From Combretum micranthum (taxonomy: Eukaryota > Streptophyta > Magnoliopsida > Myrtales > Combretaceae), in the NCBI GenBank assembly GCA_024138025.1, contig JAMXBD010001203.1, positions 62,001 through 126,000 on the forward strand: a DNA stretch of 64,000 nt, in the 5' to 3' direction. Positions 35,880 to 48,503 of this stretch are shown in pieces (within the stretch, counting starts at the first letter, position 1; each line of letters begins with the position of its first letter). Below the pieces are notes generated by a model. The model made no database searches. It had not been told where the DNA came from and saw nothing but the letters and a program-made list of their open reading frames with translations. The position numbers and the translations under genes are program-made.

Positions 35880-37648
35880 ATTATTATCTTTTCATTACAT
35901 ATGCTACTAGACTACAAACACAAGCAATGTAATATGACTGAGTTACTTACCTATTCATGATGACTAATCATAATAACCTTTAAAGAAACCCACAAAATGA
36001 TTGATATGACCTATTAAATGATTAGGAATATTCATTAATATGACATGTAATTAGATAATTGAACTCATATGAGCGTCTAGTGTCATAAAATTGTTTTTTA
36101 TTCATTTTAGGCCTCTTTTTCTTATTTCTAACCCAAATTTAGCTTACCAATAGTTGTTTTGAAGCTTATAAGATATTATATTCTCTAATATAATTATAAA
36201 GTTCAGGTAAAAGGGTATTTCTCATGAAAAATGGTCTAATTAATTTTGAATGTTTGTTTTTATCTCATAATGTTTAACTAGGCCTATAATATTCATTTTC
36301 ACTCAGATTTTTACGTATAAATAGGTGTTGAAAAACTTACTTCGAGTATTATATGGTGGTTAATTTTATTTATTCAATTTATGTATTTTATTTCTTTATG
36401 AATGTCAATAAATATTATAGGGTATTTTCTAGTATTGTTTTGCTTAATAATTTTATTATAGGGTCATATTCTAGTGTTTAATCCCTTGATTACATTTCTG
36501 ATATATTTGTGAGCTTATATAGGTTCTATTGTACATCTAAACATGTTTTGTTTTTAAGAATCCTAATAAGGTCGAATACTCTAGCGTTTTGTCTCTAAAG
36601 TTATTTAGCTAATCAATTTCTCATTTTACTTCTATTTATAATCTTTGTGTATTCATGGAGTTGGGTAGATATCAAATGCATATTAAACTTAAACTTTCTT
36701 TTAATGTGGAAGTAGAGTCGTGACATGTAAAGTATAGCCTTCAGGTTTAGTCTTGTGTTGGAAAGGAAAGGAAGATAGGGTTTTAGAGTCTACACAAGGG
36801 GTTGCATGGCTCGTGCTGAGGGGTGTTTAGAGGTGTTTTGTTAATCCCATAGTTATAGGGTGCGGTGTATGTTATAACTAGAGGGCTAAGATTCCTTGTA
36901 GGTATCCTAATTATTATATTAGCTAGATTTTTATTACCTAGATGATGTTATAATATACTTTACTAAATGCCAAATAAGTTAGTTTATGTATCTTATAAGG
37001 TAGCTTGTATATTCTTATGGTGACTAAAACCATCATAGGTTTACTAGGGTTTTAGTTAGTTGAATTTTAACTCCATATATCACATTATGTGTTTACTTTA
37101 CTAGTTATAACCTAGGCTCGATCATGATATATGCATGATAAATCTTTTCCCTATGAGTGTTGAATCCTAGGGTCTTGCATGGTTTGTTGTGCAAGTTAGT
37201 TTTTCTATGATGTTCAACAGTAAATGTAATAAATTCCTAGCATAGAACATAGATGATTCAAGTTTGGCAAGTCATCAAATGACTACCTATACAAGCATAG
37301 CATCACCAAACATATGGGGCTCTATAGCTAATTCAATTTTCCTAATTTTCTCATCATAGATGTAATATAGGATCCAAGATAAGATAGGAATTACCTTGAT
37401 TATATGGAAGAAAGTGACAAGCACTCCTCCTTATATGGGCCGAAACATTGGTTAGATAGACAAGGAATAAGTTCTACATGTTTTTAAGAATAAACTAATT
37501 TGGAAAAGAAGCTTTTCTTACCTTTTAGACTTGATCTTTGACTTTGAATTTGTTTAAGCCAAATGATGTCCTTGTTTGGATTCTATAGTGGAAATAAGTG
37601 AGAATATGATGTTGTTTTGTGTTGATTTGTTTGTTTCCTTAAGTGGGA
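35880..37648. other. Intergenic DNA, no feature recognised
   Basis: AT-rich with scattered 'tagggtttt' and 'cctataa' phrases. No domain, no tandem array and no LTR terminus could be recognised. It separates the SIRE element from the gypsy element at 37654. Confidence 0.5.
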
Positions 37649-37653
37649 TTTAT

Positions 37654-38396
37654 TGATGAAGCAGCATCCAAGGGTCCGCTATACATTCCAATTGGATCGG
37701 TCATGCGAGCTAAAGCCAAGAAGATGAGGGAGGCATTAGGAGCATTGGTTAAAGAAACGTGGAGGAAACAAGCTTTGCCTGGAGATTTCATCACGGATCT
37801 GTCACTGGACGATGATCTGGACATTGTAAATGTTATACAAGCCTTTGGAGATTCCTCAATGAAATTAAAATTGGAATTGTGCTTACAGGAGGCTAATGTT
37901 TTCTCTACGTCATTGGCATTCCATCGCAACCCCGCCAGCGTATGTTGCCGGCGTATGTTATGTGTGAGAATTATTTGAGACTTTTCAATTTCATTATTTA
38001 AGACTTTTCAATTTCATTATTTGTGACTTTTCAGTTTCATCATTTGAAACTTTTTAGTTTCCTTCGTTTGTTATATATATTTGGTTTTGGTTTTTGTATG
38101 GACAATTAACCTTTGAATGAATATTGAATTGAGAGAGATTTTTTCCTCTTTAATTCCATTGCAAACTTGTGAACTCATCAAGATTTCATCTTGTGGCGTT
38201 CAAATCTATTCCTAAACCTTTGTTCTAGTTTGCAATACAACTTTGGGTAAAGGTTTCATATTTTTATATCTTTGGTTTAAGTTTGAAATACAACTTTGGG
38301 TCAAGATCCACTCCAATCTAATTTTGTTTTCCTGACAGCCTGCTTCCGCAAACTAAGCGTTAGGTTTTAGGTTTAATATACCTGGAGTTTGCATCA
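37654..38396 (+). repeat. 5' LTR of the gypsy element
   Basis: 743 bp, TGATGAAGCAGC to GGAGTTTGCATCA. It contains four tandem copies of a 23-bp unit (gacttttcaatttcattattt) at 37978-38065, against three in the 3' LTR. Its first 325 bp are open in frame (about 108 codons) because they duplicate the C-terminal end of pol. Confidence 0.93.
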
Positions 38397-38401
38397 ATTT
38401 T

Positions 38402-38421
38402 TGGTATTAGAGCTTTGGCTC
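38402..38421 (+). other. Primer-binding site of the gypsy element
   Basis: TGGTATTAGAGCTTTGGCTC, five bases after the LTR end. It matches the TGGTATCAGAGC initiator-Met site with one C-to-T transition. Confidence 0.88.
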
Positions 38422-39108
38422 TAAATCAGGTTATCTATCTACCAATTTTTTTCTTTTGTCTTTTTTGTTCTTGTTTGTTGTTTCTTGGTTTCTTGTTCGT
38501 CGTTTCTTGTTCCTTCTTGAGGAAATTGAGTCTAGGGTTTATTTTGAAAATCTCAAATCTTCATAATATGTGGTAAAATAGAAGTCTTTTTGGGGTTTCT
38601 TTGTTGAAAAGGTTGCGATCTTTAAGATCTAAGGTTTAGTATTAAAAAAAAGAAAAGAAATTCATAAAAAAAAAAAGAAGAACCGTACAAAAAAAAAAGA
38701 AGAAAAATCGTGAAAAAAAATTGTTCTTGGTTGTTTCTGATATTGTTCGTTCTTAAATTTGGTCTTGATTTGTTCATGTCTCAATTATTCTTGATCTTTT
38801 GATTAGCCTTGACATTCCTTCTTAACTCTTGTGTTCCTATATATTATCTATTCTTAATTCGAAGGCTATTCTTTTCTGTTCCATTAAGTCACAAGTGTGG
38901 TCTTGATTCAAGAACCACTAAGTTCAATATAGACTTGGCGAGAAGGACTATCGAGTGGTAAAGGGCAACGAAAGGTAAATTTATTATCAAGAAAAGCCTA
39001 ATTGAGTGAGATACGAGAGGAGCACCATTGATTTGAGCGAAACATGTGAGGGAGTGTTCTGAGATTTTTTTTTTTTTTACTAACTTTGATTGGAGGTGTT
39101 CAAGTAAG

Positions 39109-40410
39109 ATGAGTTCCTAATCAAATTCTGAAGAGCAACCGAGAGTTAACCCTAAGATGTTTATGGAGTCAATGACAAAATCGTTTGAGCGATTGTTTTG
39201 GGCTAATGAGGAATCTAATGAAAGGTGGGAGAGACTAGAGAATAGGATGGTTGAAATTGAACAAAGGCAACAACAACCCCAGCTTAAACAACAAAATACG
39301 CGAAGAGGGAGGAGGATACAGGAGGAAGAATTAGATGTTGATTTTGGTAATGAAGGTAGTGATGCGGATGAGTATGATGAGAGAGATAGGATGCCTGGTA
39401 AGAGATATGGCAAGCAAAGGAATGATGGGGTGGATCGAAATTTAGGGAACATCAAGATGAAGATTCCTCCATTCTAAGGTAAAAATGATCCTGATGCTTA
39501 CATTGAGTAGGAAGGAAAAGTGGAGTTGGTGTTTGACTGTCATTGCTATTCTAAGAAGAAGAAGGTCAAGCTTGCTGCAGTCAAATTTATTGATTATGCA
39601 CTTATTTGGTGGGATCGGTTGAAGTTAAGTAGGCGACGGAATCATGAAAGGTCGATTGACACATGGAATAAGATGAAGCCTATCATGAGAAAAGATTTAT
39701 CCCTAACCACTATACTAGGATTTATTTAATAAATTTCAAAGCCTTACTCAGGAATCCAAGAGTGTAGAGGAGTATCACAAGAAGATGAAGATAGCTATGA
39801 TCCGAGTCAATGTGGATGAAGACAAAGAAGCAACAATGGCTAGATTTCTATGTGGCTTGAATCAGGATATAGCTAATGTTGTGGAGTTGCAGCAACATGT
39901 AGAGCTAGAAGACACGGTACACATAGCCATGAAAGAAAAAAAGCAACTCAAGCATGAAGGAGTAGCAAGGTATGGATCTAATTCTAATTGGAATTCTAAC
40001 CCTTCTTGGAAATCAAATTAGAGTAAAAGGGATGATAAATCTAAGGGTTTCTATAAAGGGAATGATAAGGAAGTTGGTAAGGAGAAGGATAAATCCAATG
40101 CTCAAGATAGTAGGAATCGCGACATCAAATGTTTTAAATGCCTGGTTCATGGACACATTGCATCTCAATGTACAAACAAGAATACCATGGTCATGAGAGA
40201 AAGTAGTCATGTTGAGACTGAAAGTGAGCATGAAAGTGAGACTTCTATGCCTCCATTGGAGGATAATGATGATGATATAGAGTTTGTGGTTCAAGGTAAA
40301 TCCTTGATGATCCAACGTGCCTTAAGTGTGCAAATTAAGGAGGTTGACAATGAGGAGCAGCAGGACAACATCTTTCATACTGTTGTCACATCCATAATAA
40401 GGTATGTAAC
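39109..40410 (+). pseudogene. Gag of the gypsy element, broken
   Basis: ATG at 39109 follows a 0.7-kb leader; the fourth codon is already a stop. The next frame runs FERLFWANEESNERWERL, then an acidic stretch and MKIPPF. Capsid blocks VELVFDCH, KVKLAAVKF and WWDRLKLSRRRN lie at 39520-39660. After a frameshift near 39730 comes MIRVNVDEDKEATMARFLCG. The zinc knuckle CFKCLVHGHIASQC (40130-40171) is intact. There are stops at 39476, 39508, 39727 and 40019. The product would have packaged element RNA. Confidence 0.88.
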
Positions 40411-43400
40411 TTGATCATAGACAGTGGTAGTTGTACTAATATAGCTAGTACCTTATTGGTTGAAAAGTTGAGATTGCCTGTTGTAAAACATCTTCGAACA
40501 TATAAGCTTCAATGGTTGAATGAGTGTGAGGAAGTGAGGGTGAATAGGTAAGCATTGGTCTCTTTCTCTATAGGAAAGTATAAGGATGAAGTTTTGTGTG
40601 ACGTGGTGCCAATGCATGCTAGCCACATTTTGTTGGGGAGACCATGGCAATATAATAGAAAGGTTATGCATGATGGATTTAGAAATGTATATTCATTTGT
40701 TATGGATGGTAGGAGTATGAAACTTATACCCTTGTCTCCTAAACAAATCTTTGATGATCAGAAGAAAATTAAAGAGGCACATGAGCAGCAAGAAAAAGTG
40801 AAAAAGAGAGTATGAGTGGAAAAGAAGAGAGAAACAAAAGTGAGAAAAGCTGTGAGAAGAGTGAAAAACACGTCTGTGTGAGAAAAGAAAAGGAGAGAAG
40901 TGAGAAGTTGGGAGAGAAAAAGAAAGATCTTGAGTGCAAAGAGAGAAAAGTGAGTTTTTATGCAAAAGGAAAGGATGTTAAGAGTGCTATATGTTTGAAG
41001 CAGCCTATGATTGTATTTATGTACAAGGAGGCTTATTTTAATATTAACGACCTTAACCCCTCTTTTCCTAGTGTTGTTTCTCCACTTTTGAAGGAGTATA
41101 GTGATGTGTTTCTTGAAGAAGTACTAGCTAGATTACCACCTTAGAGAGGAATAGAGCATCTGATTGATCTCATTTTAGGAGCTGCCCTTTGGAATAGACC
41201 GACATATAGATGCAATCCGAAAGAAGCTAAGGAGATTCAGAGACAAGTTAAGGAGCTAATGTCTAAAGGCTATGTGAGAGAGAGCCTTAGTCCATGTGCA
41301 GTACCGATGTTACTAGCACCAAAGAAGGATGGAACTTGGAGAATATGCATTGACTTTCGAGCCATCAATAAAATCACTATAAAGTATAGATATCCAATCC
41401 CTAGATTAGATGATATGCTTGATGAAATATTTGGTTCTTATGTATTCTCCAAAATTGATTTAAAAAGTAGATACCATCAAATTAGACTAAGAGTTGGTGA
41501 TGAGTAGAAAATGGCTTTTAAAATGAAATATGGTTTGTATGAGTGGTTAATCATGCCTTTTGGTTTGACTAACGCACCTAGCATTTTTATGATACTTATG
41601 AATCACGTTTTGAGAGCCTTTATTGGAAAGTTTGTTGTAGTCTATTTTGATGATATTTTGGTGTATAATAAGAATATTGATGATCATATTCATCATCTGC
41701 GTTTGGTTCTTGATGTGTTAAGAGTGAAAAGTTGCTTTCTAAAGGAATACTGGTTGATGAAGAAAAGGTAAAGGCTATTAAATAATGTCCTAGACCTAAT
41801 ACTGTTAGTGAGGTTAGAAGCTTTCATGGTTTGGCTAGTTTCTATAGGAGATTTGTTTGAGATTTTAGTAGTATAGTTGCACCATTGATTGAAATCATTA
41901 AGAAAAGTGTAGGGTTTAAGTGGGCAAGTGAGCAAGAGCAACCATTTACTTTGCTTAAGGAAAAACTAATTTTCGCATCTGTACTAGCTTTACCTGATTT
42001 TGATAGAACATTTGATGCTTCTGGTTGTGATATAAGGGCTGTTTTAATGCAGGAAAGGAAGCCAATTGCCTACTTTAGTGAGAAGTTGAGTAGAGCCACT
42101 TTGAACCATCCCACTTATGACAATGGGTTATATGCCTTGGTCCGTGCCCTGCAAACTTGGCAACACTACTTGTAGCCCAAAGAGTTTGTCATTCATACTG
42201 ATCACGAATCTTTGAAGCATCCGAAGGGACAAGATAGGCTGAATCGAAGGCATGCAAAGTGGATAGAGTTCATTGAGACATTTTCGTATGTAATTAAGTA
42301 CAAACAAGGTAAGGAAAATGTTATGGCGGATGCATTGTCTCGAAGGTGCGCATTAATCTCTACTCTAGAGGCAAAATTATTGGGATTTGAGTACATTAAA
42401 GACTTATATCCTACATATCTTGAATTTGCTAATGTGTATAAGGCATGTGAAAAAGGCGCTACTGGATAAGTTTCATAGGCATGATAGGTATTTATTCAGA
42501 GAAAAACATTTGTGTGTGCGTAATAGTTCATTGAGAGAGTTGCTTGTGAGGGAGTCACATGGGGGTGGATTGATGGGACACTTTGGTGTTAGGAAACCAT
42601 TAGATGTTTTGGATGAATATTTCTTTTGGCCACATATGAAACGGGATGTTGAAAGATTGTGTGAGAAATGTGTTACTTGTAAACAGACGAAATCTAAAGT
42701 TTTACCCCATGGTATGTACACACCCTTACCAATACCTAATGAACTTTGGGTAGAAATATCCATGGATTTTGTTTTATGTTTGCCTAGGTCTAAAAAAAGT
42801 CATGATTCTGTGTTTGTAGTTATTAATAGGTTTTCTAAAATGGCTCATTTTATTCCCTATCATAAAACTGATGACGCCACTTACATGGTTGATTTGTTCT
42901 TTCAGAAAGCCGTGCATCTACATTGAGTTCCTAGGAGCATCATTTCTAATAGAGATGCAAAATTTCTGAGTGAATTCTGGAAAATTCTATGGGCAAAATT
43001 GGGAACCAAATTGTTGTTTTCAACTACTTGTCATCCACAAATTGATGAACAGATATAAGTAGTTAATTTGTCTCAATTGTTGAGAGCTATTGTTAAAAAG
43101 AATTTAAAGAATTGGGAAGAATGCTTGCCACATGTAGAATTTCCATATAATAGGATTGTGTATTCAGCAACTAAGTTTTCCCCTTTTGAAATTGTATATG
43201 GGTATAATCCATTAACTCCTTTGGATTTGTTGCCCTAACTTGTAGATGAAGCAAGTTAATAAAGGGCGAAGAAGGTTGTTTTTGAACCAGGCAATTGGGT
43301 GTCGATACATATGCGCAAAGAACAATTCCCACAACAGTAGCGTTCTAAGTTGCAACCAAGATAAGATGATCCATTTCAAGTTGTTGCACAGATCAATGAT

Positions 43401-43850
43401 AATGCTTACAAGCTGGATCTTCCAGGTGAGTATAACGTTAGTACGACTTTCAATGTGTCTGATTTGTCTCCTTTTGATGTAAGGGATGCTAATTTGAGGA
43501 CGAATCCTTTTGAGGAGAGGGGGAATGATGATACAGCATCTAAGGATCCGTTGTACATTCCAATTGGACAAGTCACATGAGCTAAAGCCAAGAAGATGAA
43601 GGAGGCGTTGGGAGCATTCATTGAAGAAACATGGAGGAAACAAGCTTTGCATGGGAATTTCATAACGGATCTGTCATTGGACGATGATCTGGACATTGCA
43701 AATGTTATACAAGCCTTTGAAGATTCTCTAACAAAATTAGAATTAAAATTATGCTTGCAGGAGGCCAAAGTTAAGCCTACACCGCCGGCGTTTCATCGCA
43801 ACACTGTCAACGTATGTTGCCGGCGTATATCATGCGCAGGAATTATTTGA
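40411..43850 (+). pseudogene. Pol of the gypsy element, dead, ending inside the 3' LTR
   Basis: Protease LIIDSGSCTN at about 40411-40440. RT from about 41260 ([20 protein letters not shown]) has the catalytic YFDD at 41643-41654. A deletion of about 20-25 codons follows LDVLRV near 41725. RNase H reaches about 42340 ([21 protein letters not shown]). The integrase zinc part spans 42550-42690 ([14 protein letters not shown]). The catalytic core is damaged: the expected SDRDAKF reads SNRDAKF (about 42946), and the codon expected for the catalytic Glu is a stop (about 43059). Further stops are at 41144, 41507, 42174 and 42467. The C-terminal frame continues across the polypurine tract into the LTR (ASKDPLYIPIG..., stop at 43850). 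Confidence 0.9.
43511..43525 (+). other. Polypurine tract of the gypsy element
   Basis: TGAGGAGAGGGGGAA directly before the LTR start TGATGATACAG. It is also read as part of the pol frame (EERGN). Confidence 0.85.
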
Positions 43851-44243
43851 GGCTTTTCAGTTTCATTATTCAAGACTTTTCAGTTTCATTATTTATGACT
43901 TTTCAGTTTCATTCGTTTGTTATATATATTTGGTTTTGGTTTTTGTATAGACAATTAACCTATGAATGAATATTGAATCAAGAGAGTTTTTTTCTCCTTT
44001 AGTTCCATTGCGAACTTGTGAACTTATCAAGATTTTATCTTGTAGCGTTCAAATCTATTCCTAAACCTTCGTTCTAGTTTGCAATAGAACTTAGGTAAAG
44101 GTTTCATCTTTTTATACCTTTGGTTCAAGTTTGAAATACAACTTTGGGTCAAGATCCGTTCCGATATGATTTAGCTTTCCCGATCACCTGCTTCCGTAAA
44201 CTAATCATTGGGTTTCAGGTTTAATATACCTGGAGTTCCATCA
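43526..44243 (+). repeat. 3' LTR of the gypsy element
   Basis: 718 bp, TGATGATACAGC to TGGAGTTCCATCA. It has three copies of the 23-bp tandem unit at 43851-43915 (four in the other LTR), which accounts for most of the length difference. The first 325 bp encode the end of pol. Confidence 0.93.
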
Positions 44244-44248
44244 TTTAT

Positions 44249-46712
44249 GGTTTTGGGATTGTGAAGGAAAACGTGTCGTTAGTTTTATTGTTTGTTATTT
44301 CAAGCGGTGAAGTTCACAATCCAAAAAAAGAGGGGGTAGAAAGTGTTATTTTGTTTTGAGTTTGACTTCTATTGTGGATGGGAAAAGTTGATTACGGTTC
44401 AAAGCTTATGGAGAATAATTGGTTTGTTTGTTTGCCCATTATATCTATTCATATAAGTTATAAAGGACAATTTGATGTTGATTTGTGTGTATGAAAAGGC
44501 TTTGTTTTATAGCAAATGGAAGCAAGTGGGATGGGGTTTGACTTGTTGACTCATGTCTAGGTTCATCATGGTGTAATGAAGGAGAATGAAGTTGTTTTTG
44601 TTGACTAATTCTATTCCTATAATTCTCCTAAAAGATCACAGTAATTGTTGAGAAAAATTTGTACTTGTTAGTTAAGTTCTATATCAAATTTTTACTCTAA
44701 GATTCTTGGTTATTTGAGGAAGAAGAATTGACTTTTATGTGTAAATTATTTAGTCTTTCTCTTCATTTAATTCATGGGTTTTTTGGATGCTTATTATTGG
44801 ATGAAAGTAATTTTCATGTTGACTTCATATTGCCAACTTGATCCAATTGTGAATGCAAGTCACGTGGGTTTCCTCCAAGAGAAGATAGCCTATCATTCCT
44901 CTTCAATTTCCATCGTAAATTTCATAGATAAGTTAGTAATATAATTATACAATAAAACATCTAAGTGTCCTCATAGTTTACTAGGATATACGTGTCTATT
45001 TATATCAGTTATTTAGGAGTTCTACCTCTAAAAATTCATCTAAAGCTTCTACAATATTCCTAGATTTTCTTTGAGTTCAAATCTTGAGTTTAAATAAGTA
45101 TTTTTAGAGTTTTATCTTACGTAATTAGGATTTTCAAAACCTGATAGGCTAAATTAGCGTTTTAGTTCCTATAGGCTCAAAATTCTCTAACTAGAATAAT
45201 GGTGTAATCTAAATCTTTATTTGAAGTCTAGATTGTTAGGTATAGATCTGTTTTCATTCCCATTGCAAATTTATAATTCTTCTTTTGATAATCATTTTAT
45301 AACCAATAGGTTATGTAAAGATATTATCTTTTATCATGTTTGAAATCTAGAGCTACCTTTAATTATATATTGAGTTATTGGCTAAAGTTACGAAATCTTG
45401 TCTTTGGTACCAATTAAGAGCTAGAAATTTTCTATTTGGGTCTCGAGCTACCAATGTGTTCATATCTACTCATAGATTCATTTTAGGGTTTTGTGTTGGT
45501 TCACCAGTTACCATCTATTTTACATTTGTCTCTCTATTGTTTTATATTAGTGTGAAAATTCTTGGGGATTGTAATAGGCTTCGACTGCATGAGACAAGAA
45601 TTGCTAGAAAAGATACGATAATATCATAGGTTCATCCAACCAACCAAAGAGAGGGATGGGTAGGCTTGTTCTAAGACATTGGCATAGAAGTCGAGCAATT
45701 ACCACCCTATTAGCTAGGGATCTCATGTCTAACCATGAAGACAGATGTCTGAACCAATCAAGTAATAAAAGATAAAATAAAACTGCTCCAAATCTAAGAA
45801 GGAAAAGAAAAAATAATATTAAAAACAATTTTTCTTTCTTCCCCCCTTTGGAGAAAGCCACACTACAAGCTGCATGCAACTTTTAAGTCTAACTTGTGTT
45901 ATGTACCTTTAGTGTTAAGAAATGACCTTGATGTAATGTGGACTCATGCCGTTGCTTGAGCCTTAATCGCTACACCAATTCCTTAGGATAAAGGATTAAA
46001 ATACTTGCTTAAAAGTAGATTTGAAGATCTATGGATATGTGGTCCACTAGATACTCATAAAGTGAGTGATAGAAGAACCGTGTAGAAGATTGGGAGAGAA
46101 CCATCGAGCTAACTTTTCTCTCTTTCATCTCAAATAATCTTACTTATGGCTTCTTCTAGTTTCTTCAATATTTATGCCTGTGTCTTGTCCAATTCATAAG
46201 CAAATTTTCTTTGTAAATCCATGAGCAATGTAGGAAAATGCTCACATAGATCATCATCAATCACATCTTACAAAAAAATTCAAACACAGTTACAACAATT
46301 ATAAGATAATATGAATAATGGTAAAATGAAGACAACTTGCTTATTATATGAGAACTCCCACTAAGAAAATTGATCTAACAAGAGAGTATTGAGGGCACAT
46401 CCAAATATCATAGAAAGATCTCTTTTCCTTAGATAGTATTGTAAGGGGTGCAACAACCTGACAAGTATCTATGACATTAATTACTTGAAAACTATACCTA
46501 ATGGCTCTAAATGCATCTCATGAGACAAGAGCATTGCACTCACACGTAGTTTAGTGGTATTTAGGCCAATACATGTTCACTAAATACATACCTATCCTCA
46601 TGCAGAACTCACACTATTAAAAGGGAGTGTAATGAAACCAATAGAGTGTAAAAAATTCTCCACACTTCTTTACAAAAGGAAGAAAAACTCTTACCTTCAC
46701 CAAGGAAATAAT
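44249..46712. other. Intergenic DNA between gypsy and copia elements
   Basis: No domain recognised. A phrase 'gttgcttgagccttaatcgc' at 45952 closely resembles 'attgcttgagcttgatcgct' at 49059 inside the copia element, so a small shared repeat exists. 46172-46267 (minus) has a short coding-like stretch of 32 codons that is interrupted by stops; it is too short to call. The rest is AT-rich. Confidence 0.45.
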
Positions 46713-47280
46713 TGTTAGAATTTGGACTTAATTTAGGTGCACTTATGGGTTTAATGCATATGGGCATGTAGACACTCATGTAATTAAAAAAAAAGTTGTT
46801 GTATGTTTATTATAAATAAATTAAATTATTTTGGCACTTATATTGACAATCAATTAATAATATTATAATGTGCCTTATCATCTTTTATTAGTGTGGGGTT
46901 ATAATATATATATGTTTTATATGTGTAGATACATTCGGGCTACTATTGAAATAGATGGGCTTTTTCAGTAGTTTGGTCCGTAAGTTTCATGCTAGGATTA
47001 TGGTCCTTGGCCATATGTGTACCATATATAAAGATATTATGGGAGCCTTTAGAGAGATACTTTTCTCATTCTCTCTCACTCTCTCATTCTATAGAGTTCT
47101 CTCATCACTCATAAAAAGGAGTCTATATACACAGCAGCTAGAAGATTATCCATCCACTTTTATAATTGCTTTAATCCACTAAGACAAGGTACGCTTCCTT
47201 TTTTATGTGCCCTAGTTTTCACATATATTGATCATGTTGATTTTACGATTAAGGATTTATATTTGATTAAAATCCCAACA
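46713..47280 (+). repeat. 5' LTR of the copia element
   Basis: 568 bp, TGTTAGAATTTGG to AAAATCCCAACA. A TATA box, ATATATAAAG, lies at about 47024-47033, followed by a CT-rich leader (ctcattctctctcactctc). It matches 59622-60196 along its length with many substitutions. Confidence 0.9.
47024..47033 (+). promoter_or_regulatory. TATA box of the copia LTR
   Basis: CCATATATAAAG upstream of a CT-rich stretch, conserved in position in the 3' LTR as CTATATAATG near 59940. Confidence 0.6.
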
Positions 47281-47282
47281 AG

Positions 47283-47294
47283 TGATATCAGAGC
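47283..47294 (+). other. Primer-binding site of the copia element
   Basis: TGATATCAGAGC, two bases after the LTR end. One G-to-A transition from the initiator-Met site TGGTATCAGAGC. Confidence 0.8.
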
Positions 47295-48495
47295 AACATG
47301 TGTAATATTAGAGCCTTGTTTTATTAATCAATCCTTCAGTGCATATGTTTTATGATTGAAGGCAATTTGTGTCAAGTACTGTTTTTTCCTCAATTTTAAG
47401 GGGTTAAGGTTTTTAAGGAGAAAACATAAAAGGGTTTGATTTATATTTTGAAATTTATCAAATTCTTTGAAAAATTAATTTTCATAATTAAATCCTTTAT
47501 TGAATATATATATATATACATATATGAATCATATGGCTGTAATGAAAAATCATCAATCGGCAAGGTTTCTTAATAACAAGATTCCAATGTACATAAATAT
47601 ATAATGCTCAAGGAATTTCCGGGCTCTTAGTGTCAAGATCAGAAGGGCAACTCCTATCCCGAATAGTCCGGAAATTTGTTAATTAAAGTCTTTTTAATAT
47701 TTTAAAGAACTCGGGATTTTGACTTCATGGATGGTATCTGTTTTTTAATGTCAGTAATGCCAGTGTCTGTCGGATGTAATCAGACAAGGGAATTACCATG
47801 AATTCTCGGTTTCGGAAAAATTCTTAGAATAAATAAAATAAATAAAAGACTCTTTTTTCTAATAAATTTTCCAAGAGTAGATTTCCGATGAATCTTCCAC
47901 GTTGTTGATCTAGTGTTATCTAAATACAAGAGAAGATTGATAACCTTGGACAAATTATGTAAATTCAATTAAAAATTATCATAATATCGCATGATGTTAA
48001 CTGCAATGACGGAGAAGCCGATGAGAATTGCAATGTGAATTCGATTTAGTAATTTCAACTTGCTCGAATTCCGATGAGGGAGACTGAACAACTATGTTTC
48101 AGGTATGAATTCACGATGTTATCGAATGTTCCATGATTCGTCTTCCGACGATTCGAATTAATTTCTTAGGAAATATCATGGAATATGACATTAGAAATAA
48201 ATATATATGAATTTATAATGATATAAAGTTTCTCTTTTGAATGCATACTAATAATTTTAAATTAGTTGAAGTGGATATTTTCGTAGATATTATTAGGTAA
48301 AATTGTCAAAGTATGAAATTCTATGAAGCATGTCTAATAGTATATCCAATAAGTTAAAATGACACCTCACCAAAGTGACCTCTCCCATATAAACCATTAA
48401 GTGGAAACTACTAAAATGTTGTGATTACAAGAATCAACCTAAAGGAAGGTTCCCACCATCAAGCTGAGGCTTGTAATCACATATAGTGATAAGCT
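47295..48495 (+). other. Copia internal region without recognisable gag or integrase
   Basis: Where gag, protease and integrase are expected there is only AT-rich sequence; no zinc knuckle, HHCC or D,D35E block was found in any frame. The segment 48340-48495 is more ordered (cacctcaccaaagtgacctc). Either a deletion removed gag-integrase or a different sequence replaced it. Confidence 0.5.
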
Positions 48496-48503
48496 CTAAT
48501 GAT

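Larger units (their letters stand above)
37649..44248 (+). mobile_element. Complete Ty3/gypsy element, probably a chromovirus, inactive
   Basis: LTRs at 37654-38396 and 43526-44243 are flanked by target duplication TTTAT (37649-37653 and 44244-44248). Internal order: primer-binding site, leader, gag, protease, RT, RNase H, integrase, polypurine tract. Length is about 6.6 kb. The LTRs differ by many substitutions and by 25 bp in length, so the insertion is clearly older than the SIRE element. No chromodomain is visible after integrase, and the pol frame continues into the 3' LTR; both are features of the CRM (centromeric) clade, but Galadriel or Reina are possible. Clade assignment is inference. 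Confidence 0.93.

Noticed and set aside
46172..46267. Minus-strand coding-like stretch of 32 codons
   Set aside because: Too short, preceded by and ending in stops, and no family recognised; a translated search would be needed to call a captured gene fragment.
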